NCBI GenBank assembly: GCA_947451875.1
Contig: CANGBE010000106.1
Coordinates: 1-5,700, forward strand
Direction of reading: 5' to 3'
DNA: 5,700 nucleotides
DNA from: Sphingomonadaceae bacterium
GTDB lineage: Bacteria > Pseudomonadota > Alphaproteobacteria > Sphingomonadales > Sphingomonadaceae
Position numbers and translations under genes: made by a program. Shown one piece after another: positions 1-5,056 of this stretch. The notes under the pieces are model-generated. The model made no database searches, had not been told where the DNA came from, and was given only the letters and a program-made list of their open reading frames with translations. The number at the start of each line of letters is the position of its first letter. Position 1 is the stretch's first letter.

Positions 1-490
1 CTGGGCCGTTACCCAAGCGACTCTATCTGCCGAACGCGGTCTGACGCTGATGGAACTGTCCTATCGCATGCGCGGCAACCTTCACCGCTTCGCTAACATG
101 ATCCGTTTGAGTGGGCGTGCCGAAGACGCTGGCCTACTCCGCGACTTTGGCCAACTCGTCACCCGTTGTGATGCAGCCTGCGCGGTTGCTGACCAGTTCC
201 TGCAGAACCGGATGAACGGGATCGAGCGCGTCGGTGATGCTTCGATCGTCAAGAACACCTATTCACGGGTTCTGCGCGAATACTCTCTGTTCGGCATCCG
301 GCTTGGCGGGATGGAAGAGCAGTACCGCAAGCCGATCACCTTTGGTGATCTCAACACCGGCAACTGGATGGCCGATTTCATGAACAGTTACGCCTGGACC
401 ATCGCCGCAGGCAGCGAGGAAGTGCAGCGCAACATCATCGCCGAGCGCATGCTTGAAATGCCGCGCGAGCCGAAGGGGTGGATAGCATGA
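1..490 (+). CDS. Acyl-CoA dehydrogenase, large/catalytic-type subunit (C-terminal part, 5' end outside window)
   Basis: The reading frame is open from the window edge (first full codon at 2, a Trp) to TGA at 488-490, giving 162 residues of a longer protein. The end matches the ACAD C-terminal helical domain: the closing stretch SEEVQRNIIAERMLEMPREP is the family's usual (S/T)-x-(E/Q)-(I/V)-Q-R-x-I-I-A-E-R signature. The Glu of medium-chain ACADs (YEGT motif) is replaced here by Ala (IAAGS). However, the start of the fragment has LSAERG, with Glu at bases 32-34, aligning with the LxxER helix that carries the base in isovaleryl-CoA dehydrogenase. I infer that this Glu is the catalytic base. The enzyme would oxidise an acyl-CoA to the 2,3-enoyl-CoA using FAD in the cytoplasm. 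It overlaps the next ACAD gene by ATGA, implying translational coupling and a heteromeric enzyme. The N-terminal and middle domains are not visible. Confidence 0.9.
   Translation, partial: WAVTQATLSAERGLTLMELSYRMRGNLHRFANMIRLSGRAEDAGLLRDFGQLVTRCDAACAVADQFLQNRMNGIERVGDASIVKNTYSRVLREYSLFGIRLGGMEEQYRKPITFGDLNTGNWMADFMNSYAWTIAAGSEEVQRNIIAERMLEMPREPKGWIA
472..478 (+). promoter_or_regulatory. Ribosome binding site deciding the start of the second ACAD gene
   Basis: GAAGGGG lies 8 bases before ATG 487 and inside the end of the upstream ACAD gene. It favours ATG 487 over an in-frame GTG at 478, which would begin within the purine tract and has no good site of its own. Confidence 0.6.
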
Positions 491-1524
491 TTGACCTTTC
501 GGAACTGCGGGACTCGGCGCAAAAGGCATTCCCGGTGGACAAGTTGGTGCCTGAGCGTGATGCCGCATGGGCTTTGGCGGCCGAAATGGGCTGGCTGATG
601 ATCGAACTGCCGGAGGATCAGGGAGGGCTAGGCCTTGGCCGCGATGCTGCAGCGACGATCCATTATGAACTGGGCAAAGTGCTCTCCTCTGCTCCTCTGA
701 TCCCTGCCTTGCTGGCTCTGCGCGCGATTTTCGAGGCAGAAAACTTCGCCGACAAGGAAAGCTGGATCGAGCGCATTTGCGGCAGTGAATATGTTCCGCT
801 GAACATGCTGCCCGGCAAGTTGGAAGTGGCAACTGATGGTTCGCTGACAGGCAAGGTTTCTGGTTTTTTTGATGCCGATATGGCGAGTCACGTTCTCGTT
901 GGTGCATCTGGTCGTTACTTGTTGGTTCCCACTAGTGCTCCCGGTGTGCGGCTCGAGGAGAAAAGGCTGTGGGACGAGAGCCGCCGCCTTTTCGATCTCT
1001 ATCTTGATGGTTACATGCCTAATCCCACGCTCTGCGTAGCCGAAGGCGCTGAAGCTGCGCCGCTGCACGACAGCATCGCTCGTAGCGCCCACCTTTTTGT
1101 CGCCGCGGACTCGCTGGGCGGGGCCACCGCGGGGCTCGATATGACGGTGGACTATCTTAAAATGCGCAAGCAATTTGATAGACCGCTGGCGATGTTTCAG
1201 GCGCTCAAACACCGCTGTGCGGACCTAAAGAGCCAGATTGTTTCCGCTGAGGCGCTGTTGTGGGCCCGTGCCGCCAACTCTGAGAGTGTAAACGTAACGG
1301 CACTGGGCGCCATGAAGGTATATGCTACCGACAGCTACCGGATCGTCACCGAAGATATGATCCAGCTCCACGGCGGCATTGGCCTGACGGAAGAGCACCC
1401 TTGCCACCTATTCATGAAACGCGCGATGCTTAACTTGCAGCTTTGCGGGCTACTGGATCACTGGCGCGAAATGGTTGGGCGGGAAGCCTTGGCGCTGGCG
1501 ATTGAGCTTAACCCTGAGAAGTGA
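487..1524 (+). CDS. Acyl-CoA dehydrogenase, short subunit probably lacking its own catalytic base
   Basis: A 345-residue ACAD-fold protein, shorter than the roughly 380-400 residues of classical members. The N-terminal domain has the family pattern MGWLMIELPEDQGGLGLG (residues 34-51). The C-terminal domain has RKQFDRPLAMFQALKHRCAD (227-246) and QLHGGIGLTEEHP (293-305), the usual R-x-x-F-x-x-x-(I/L)-x-x-(F)Q and GG-x-G elements contacting FAD and the dimer partner. Aligned by eye, the medium-chain base position falls on Cys320 and the isovaleryl-type position on Ala201, so neither Glu is present. In steroid-type alpha2-beta2 ACADs (the mycobacterial ChsE4-ChsE5 type) one subunit supplies the base and the other mainly completes the FAD site; I infer that role here. 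ATG 487 is chosen for the ATGA overlap with the upstream gene and the GAAGGGG site. A T7 run (864-870) lies in frame and does not break the gene. Confidence 0.9.
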   Translation: MIDLSELRDSAQKAFPVDKLVPERDAAWALAAEMGWLMIELPEDQGGLGLGRDAAATIHYELGKVLSSAPLIPALLALRAIFEAENFADKESWIERICGSEYVPLNMLPGKLEVATDGSLTGKVSGFFDADMASHVLVGASGRYLLVPTSAPGVRLEEKRLWDESRRLFDLYLDGYMPNPTLCVAEGAEAAPLHDSIARSAHLFVAADSLGGATAGLDMTVDYLKMRKQFDRPLAMFQALKHRCADLKSQIVSAEALLWARAANSESVNVTALGAMKVYATDSYRIVTEDMIQLHGGIGLTEEHPCHLFMKRAMLNLQLCGLLDHWREMVGREALALAIELNPEK

Positions 1525-1612
1525 CGTCGCCTCTGGTAGCATACGGTATATTTTCGGAACTCCTGTAACTAACATTGCAGGTCCGTTACTCGCACCGGCA
1601 TGATGAAGGCCA

Positions 1613-1626
1613 GCTTGGCACCAAGC
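1613..1626. repeat. Perfect 6-base inverted repeat with 2-base spacer
   Basis: GCTTGG-CA-CCAAGC is an exact dyad in the gap upstream of the MDR gene, about 55 bases before its ATG. Short dyads of this type can be operator half-sites. One of this size can also occur by chance, so the function is unproven. Confidence 0.4.
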
Positions 1627-1652
1627 ACAGTAGCCCAATGTTGGTCGCAGAG

Positions 1653-1665
1653 GAGCTGATAGCTC
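1653..1665. repeat. Perfect 5-base inverted repeat with 3-base spacer next to the ribosome binding site
   Basis: GAGCT-GAT-AGCTC ends 4 bases before the AGGAGAG site of the MDR gene. It could be an operator or a small RNA hairpin affecting initiation. The stem is short and the evidence is positional only. Confidence 0.35.
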
Positions 1666-1669
1666 AAGC

Positions 1670-1676
1670 AGGAGAG
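1670..1676 (+). promoter_or_regulatory. Strong ribosome binding site of the MDR gene
   Basis: AGGAGAG sits 5 bases before ATG 1682. The same octamer CAGGAGAG precedes the flavoprotein gene on the other strand, which supports both start choices. Confidence 0.75.
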
Positions 1677-1681
1677 CGGAA

Positions 1682-2686
1682 ATGAAGGCAGCATTTGTCA
1701 GCGAAGGCAGCGGTATCTCCTCGATCGTGATAGAGGATGTTGAGGTGCCCGCCCTCGCCCCGCACGAGGCACAGGTGCGGCTGCACGCGGCTACGCTCAA
1801 TTTCCGTGATGTGATTGTTGCCAAGAACCTTCTCGGTTCAATGGGCGGGATTACCATGGGGCGGGATCGGGTTGTGCCGATGTCCTGCGCGAGCGGCCTG
1901 GTTACTGCGGTCGGAGGCGAGGTTAGCCGCGTGAAGGTCGGCGACAGGGTCAGCCCGATCTTCGCACAAGGCTGGCTGCATGGTCGGGAGCCGACGATGG
2001 AAATGCTCGGAGCGGGACACGATGGCGTGGCGCGGCAGCAGGCGAACTTTGCCGCCGAGAGCCTTGTGCATGTGCCTGATGAACTGGGTGATCTGGAAGC
2101 CGCAACCTTTGCTTGTGCAGGACTTACCGCTTGGAACGCGCTGTTCCTTGATCGGCCGCTGCAGGCCGGTGAATGGGTGCTGTGCCATGGCACCGGCGGC
2201 GTAAGCCTTGCGGCGCTGCAATTTGCCAAGGCGCATGGCGCCAATGTGGTGCTCACCTCAGCGAGCGATGCCAAGTTGCTCCGCGGCAAGGCGCTGGGGG
2301 CCGATGTTACCCTGAATTATCGGACTGATCCTGACTGGGCGGCCAAAGCCCGCGCGGTGAGCGGCGGAATCTCCATTGTAATTGACGTTGCCGGCGCAGA
2401 GCAGTTGGAGGCGAACGTCTCTACGCTGTCCTTTGATGGCATCATCGCAGCCATTGGCATGTTGGGCAGCGAATTCAGTTGGTCAAAGATGGGCGAAACA
2501 ACGGCGCGTATTGTCCCGATCAATGTCGGGAACCGCGATGAGCATGAAGCAATGGTGGCTTTCTGTGTGCACCATGGAATCCGCCCGGTTGTCGATGTTG
2601 TTTACGATCTGGATCGGATTCAGGATGCTTATCGTCACCTTGAATCAGGCCAATTCTTTGGCAAGGTGGGCTTGAATCTGCTGTGA
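1682..2686 (+). CDS. Zinc-free medium-chain dehydrogenase/reductase (MDR), NAD(P)-dependent quinone-oxidoreductase/alcohol-dehydrogenase-like
   Basis: A 334-residue protein of normal MDR length. The N-terminal GroES-like domain (about residues 1-130) has NFRDV at 40-44 and VGDRV at 86-90. The Rossmann domain follows, with the family motifs CAGLTAWNALF (145-155) and HGTGGVSLAALQFAK (169-183), a nucleotide-binding loop of the GxGGVS kind, and FGKVGLNLL at the end. The Cys/His ligands for catalytic and structural zinc found in classical alcohol dehydrogenases are not seen, so this is the zinc-independent branch (the group often labelled MDR7). Members transfer hydride between NAD(P)H and enones, quinones or alcohols; the substrate here is unknown. 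In this setting it may reduce a double bond or oxidise a hydroxyl of a degradation intermediate. The start is fixed by AGGAGAG and by the N-terminus MKAAFV, typical of the family. It probably shares a transcript with the next gene. Confidence 0.9.
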   Translation: MKAAFVSEGSGISSIVIEDVEVPALAPHEAQVRLHAATLNFRDVIVAKNLLGSMGGITMGRDRVVPMSCASGLVTAVGGEVSRVKVGDRVSPIFAQGWLHGREPTMEMLGAGHDGVARQQANFAAESLVHVPDELGDLEAATFACAGLTAWNALFLDRPLQAGEWVLCHGTGGVSLAALQFAKAHGANVVLTSASDAKLLRGKALGADVTLNYRTDPDWAAKARAVSGGISIVIDVAGAEQLEANVSTLSFDGIIAAIGMLGSEFSWSKMGETTARIVPINVGNRDEHEAMVAFCVHHGIRPVVDVVYDLDRIQDAYRHLESGQFFGKVGLNLL

Positions 2687-2707
2687 TTGCCGATAGGCTT
2701 GGCCGCC

Positions 2708-3226
2708 ATGGATAAAGTCCAGTTCATGATCCTGACATTCACCATGCAGGCAGACTTTGCCGAGGACCGCATTCGTCTGGACGCGGTGGATGCAACGGGT
2801 GCGTTCCAGTCGATATGGTACTCGCGGCGGTTGGCAGACAGGTTCCTCCCGCACTTCGCCGTCCATGCCGAAAAAAAAGTTGAATCGGGCCTGCCCAAGG
2901 ATCTTCTTCTGTCGATGGATCAGGAACAGCTGCGCATAGACCGGGCGGAAAATCCGGATCCTCCGGTGCAACCTACTGGCGAAGTTCGCGCCTGGCTGGC
3001 GCAGACGGTGCACCTCAACGAAGGCCCCGACGGTCTCGTTTGGACGATGACCGACGACCGCCACATCGACGCTCACATGGTGTTATCCGAAGAAGCCGAG
3101 CGGGCAGTGCTCGATGTTTTTCTCACCACCTATCGCGCACTGGAATGGAGCGACCACCCCTTCCCCGCCTGGGTGCGCGATGCGGCAGCAGAGCCCGGAC
3201 CCGTGCCGCCCGGCTCGCTCAATTAG
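2708..3226 (+). CDS. Conserved-looking hypothetical protein, 172 residues, family not recognised
   Basis: I do not recognise this family. ATG 2708 lies 21 bases after the MDR stop. In-frame TTG codons at 2687 and 2699 are possible earlier starts, and the only Shine-Dalgarno-like stretch is a weak GATAGG. The protein appears soluble: no signal peptide, no membrane segment and no cysteine. The N-terminal part looks like beta strands (FMILTFTMQ at 6-14, DRIRLDAVD at 20-28) followed by a helix rich in aromatic and basic residues (SIWYSRRLADRFLPHF, 35-50). A second strand-helix part has LVWTMTDDRHIDAHMVLS (110-127) and a helix through LDVFLTTYRALEW (135-147), then a Pro/Ala-rich tail. An A8 run at 2871-2878 encodes Glu-Lys-Lys in frame. 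Coding is supported by codon use like its neighbours, tight spacing and the overlap of its stop with the facing gene. It could be an accessory or binding protein, but the sequence does not say. Confidence 0.75.
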   Translation: MDKVQFMILTFTMQADFAEDRIRLDAVDATGAFQSIWYSRRLADRFLPHFAVHAEKKVESGLPKDLLLSMDQEQLRIDRAENPDPPVQPTGEVRAWLAQTVHLNEGPDGLVWTMTDDRHIDAHMVLSEEAERAVLDVFLTTYRALEWSDHPFPAWVRDAAAEPGPVPPGSLN

Positions 3227-4911
3227 ATAGAGTTGTCGAGTCCTGCAGCGTGCTTGGCTGCAACGTAACCAAAGGTCATCGAAGGGCCGACGCTTGCACC
3301 TGCGCCCGGATAGACGCCGCCCATGATCGAAGCAGTTGAAACCCCGCAGGCATATAGCCCCGGAATCGGCTCGCCATCAGCCTTGATGACCCGCGCCTTG
3401 GCGTCAATCTGTGCGCCGCCATAGGTGGAAACATCGCCGGGGATCATGTTGATCGCAAAGAACGGGCCCTTGTCGATCCGCGCCAGTGCTGGATTGGGGC
3501 CATGGAACGGATCGCCAAGCCACTGGTCATAGGCCCGCGCACCGCGGCCGAAATCTTCATCCACGCCCTTTTCGACGAAGCCATTCCAGCGGCTTGTTGT
3601 GCCCGTCAGCACTGCCGGATCAACGTTGATCTGTGCGGCCAGTTCGTCAATCGTGTTGCCGGTCTTGAGGTATCCTGCATCGACCAGCGCCTGACGCTGC
3701 TCGGTTGTTTTCGCCCACTTGCCGTGCAGCTTGTAGTTTTCGAGGTAGTTCTGGTCGAACACTGCCCAACTCGGGATCGCAGGCACTGTGCGGTTGCGTT
3801 CGATCATACGTTGGCAATAAAGTTCGTAAGAGCCGCCTTCATTCAGGTAGCGAACGCCCGATTGGTCGACGAGGATGCAGCCAGGCTTTCCTGTGATGCC
3901 CTGCCCGCCGGGTTTGACGAAGTCCTTCTCGAAGCCTGGGGTAAGGCTGGTCTGATAACCAACCATCTGGTCCATCTGGGCTAGCACGCCGCCCACACGT
4001 TCCAACTCGCCGAACAGATCGCCGGTATCGCCCTCAGGTGTGTTAGACCATGCGGCTTGGGTTCCAGGCATGTACTTGTCACGCATCGCCTGATTCTGGG
4101 CGAAGCCACCAGCATTTACCAGCACGCCAAGGTTCGCGCCGATACGGCGTCTCTCGCCATTTGCTTCGGTGATAACCCCGACAACCTTGCCCTGCTCGAC
4201 GATGAATTCCTTCACCGGCGATTCTGTCCGTATATCAACACCCGCGGCCAGCGCTGCTTTGAGCATCCGGCCCTGCAGACAGGCTCCCGCTGAAACGTAT
4301 TTCCGGCCCATTAGCTTGGCAGCGACAATCCGCATCGCTGTTTTGGCGAACAGCATCTTGTAGGCCCAGCTTTTGTGCATCAGGTTAGTGAACTTCATAC
4401 CGTCGTCGAGGCGTGCCGGGAACGGTGCGAAGCCGGGACGCAGCTTTTCCCGCCATGGGCCGAGCTCATTGGTGTTGAAGAACTTTGCCGTCACGCAGCG
4501 CGAGGTTTTACAACCGCCGGGAAGATCGTCGTAATAGTCGGGCCAGAATTCCGAAGCCCGCTCCATCTCGACGCCTTGATCGATTATGAAATCGAGCATT
4601 TTCGGCGCTTCGTTCACATAGGCTAAGCGCTTTTCATGGCTGGTCCCCGGAGCATCGCTGCCATCTTCGCAGGCGGCATCAAGATAGGTGATGGCCTTCT
4701 CGGCGCTCTCTTCGGGATCGACAGTGCGGAGGTAGCGGTTGTTGGGTATCCACATCACGCCGCCCGATTTGGCGGTAGTGCCTCCAATGAAACGCGTCTT
4801 TTCAAGAATGACGGCTGACTTACCCGCTTTGCGCATGACCATCGCCGAAGACATCGAGCCTGCCCCGCTGCCGACCACGACCCAGTCAAAGGTTTCGTCA
4901 AAATCTGCCAT
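3223..4911 (-). CDS. FAD-dependent dehydrogenase of the 3-ketosteroid delta1-dehydrogenase / fumarate reductase flavoprotein family
   Basis: A 562-residue protein, close to the 510-570 usual for KstD-like enzymes. The FAD dinucleotide fold opens at the N-terminus: DWVVVGSGAGSMSSAMV (residues 9-25), with acidic Glu37 ending the second strand, then GGTTAKSGGVMWIPNN (43-58), a hallmark of the family. Further motifs are WPDYYDDLPGG (123-133), NAGGF (266-270), RYLNEGGSY (354-362), STYGGAQID (495-503), GLYACG (518-523) and VYPGAGASVGPSMTFGY (533-549). Tyr534 and Gly538 correspond to the Tyr/Gly pair that polarises the C3 ketone in Rhodococcus KstD1. Tyr126 or 127 and Tyr362 are by-eye candidates for its other two tyrosines. 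Such enzymes remove hydrogens next to a keto group, usually in steroid ring A. Delta1- and 5-alpha delta4-dehydrogenases are hard to tell apart this way, and other ketone substrates remain possible. ATG 4911 is preferred to an upstream ATG at 4938 because AGGAGAG sits 6 bases before it. Confidence 0.85.
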   Translation of the reverse strand: MADFDETFDWVVVGSGAGSMSSAMVMRKAGKSAVILEKTRFIGGTTAKSGGVMWIPNNRYLRTVDPEESAEKAITYLDAACEDGSDAPGTSHEKRLAYVNEAPKMLDFIIDQGVEMERASEFWPDYYDDLPGGCKTSRCVTAKFFNTNELGPWREKLRPGFAPFPARLDDGMKFTNLMHKSWAYKMLFAKTAMRIVAAKLMGRKYVSAGACLQGRMLKAALAAGVDIRTESPVKEFIVEQGKVVGVITEANGERRRIGANLGVLVNAGGFAQNQAMRDKYMPGTQAAWSNTPEGDTGDLFGELERVGGVLAQMDQMVGYQTSLTPGFEKDFVKPGGQGITGKPGCILVDQSGVRYLNEGGSYELYCQRMIERNRTVPAIPSWAVFDQNYLENYKLHGKWAKTTEQRQALVDAGYLKTGNTIDELAAQINVDPAVLTGTTSRWNGFVEKGVDEDFGRGARAYDQWLGDPFHGPNPALARIDKGPFFAINMIPGDVSTYGGAQIDAKARVIKADGEPIPGLYACGVSTASIMGGVYPGAGASVGPSMTFGYVAAKHAAGLDNSI

Positions 4912-4917
4912 CGCTAT

Positions 4918-4924
4918 CTCTCCT
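4918..4924 (-). promoter_or_regulatory. Ribosome binding site deciding the start of the flavoprotein gene
   Basis: Read on the minus strand this is AGGAGAG, 6 bases before ATG 4911. It lies between that ATG and an in-frame upstream ATG at 4938, so translation most likely starts at 4911 (N-terminus MADFDETFD). Confidence 0.75.
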
Positions 4925-5044
4925 GTATGCTCGCACAAGAGCGCGGCTTGGACTCTCGATCAAGGCCCATCACACTGCATATCGCTCGGGCGCGTTAGGG
5001 GGCTGTTCCGCATGGGCGCTGCGCTGCTAGTAAGGCTGAATAGC

Positions 5045-5050
5045 AAGGGG
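5045..5050 (+). promoter_or_regulatory. Ribosome binding site of the crotonase-family gene
   Basis: AAGGGG lies 6 bases before ATG 5057, good spacing that fixes this start. Confidence 0.65.
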
Positions 5051-5056
5051 ATTGTC

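Larger units (their letters stand above)
1525..1681 (+). promoter_or_regulatory. Intergenic gap with clustered small inverted repeats before the MDR gene
   Basis: This 157-base stretch has no convincing gene. Its second half carries three short inverted repeats: 1613-1626 (GCTTGG-CA-CCAAGC), 1635-1644 (CCAA-TG-TTGG) and 1653-1665 (GAGCT-GAT-AGCTC), all just before the MDR ribosome binding site. TTGG and CCAA halves recur in opposite order, so alternative pairings are possible. The placement suits an operator or leader controlling the oxidoreductase and the following gene. No clear -35/-10 pair is visible and no regulator gene lies in the window, so regulation is an inference. An open frame also ends here in an ATGA overlap with the MDR start (see findings). 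Confidence 0.4.
4912..5056. promoter_or_regulatory. Divergent intergenic region, likely carrying promoters for both flanking genes
   Basis: These 145 bases separate two genes transcribed away from each other, so both promoters should lie here or overlap the gene starts. I cannot assign confident -35/-10 boxes. A loose dyad CTTG-N10-CAAG lies at 4947-4964 near the middle and could bind a dimeric regulator controlling both directions. It begins GCTTGG, the same half found in the 1613-1626 dyad. No gene is supported in this region. Confidence 0.45.

Noticed and set aside
487..497. Identical 11 bases ATGATTGACCT at the starts of the short ACAD (487) and crotonase (5057) genes
   Set aside because: Both encode Met-Ile-Asp-Leu and the identity stops there. 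The proteins belong to unrelated folds, so coincidence is the simplest reading.
263..907. Minus-strand open frame across both ACAD genes
   Set aside because: It is antisense to two recognisable ACAD subunits and its product is rich in Pro, His, Arg and Cys with no family motif.
1616..1631. TTGGCAC as a sigma-54 -24 element
   Set aside because: The -12 element (TTGC at the correct spacing) is absent.
1600..1659. 20-codon ATG frame in the gap before the MDR gene
   Set aside because: It has no ribosome binding site, unremarkable composition, and is in a different frame from the one ending in the ATGA overlap.
1450..2289. Long minus-strand open frame (279 codons) opposite the MDR gene
   Set aside because: It lies antisense to a clearly recognisable MDR protein, has Ser/Pro/Thr/Arg-rich low-information composition, and matches no family. 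It is a shadow of high-GC codon bias.
2871..2878. A8 run in the hypothetical gene as a programmed slippage site
   Set aside because: Slippage in either direction meets a stop: TGA at 2881-2883 one way and a stop near 2937-2939 the other. No useful alternative product results, and Glu-Lys-Lys coding is sufficient explanation.
3191..3216. GAGCC...GGCTC hairpin as a terminator for the convergent genes
   Set aside because: The stem is only 5 uninterrupted base pairs and no T-run follows on either strand.
3502..3984. Plus-strand open frame opposite the flavoprotein gene
   Set aside because: It is antisense to conserved KstD-family sequence, with no recognisable motif.
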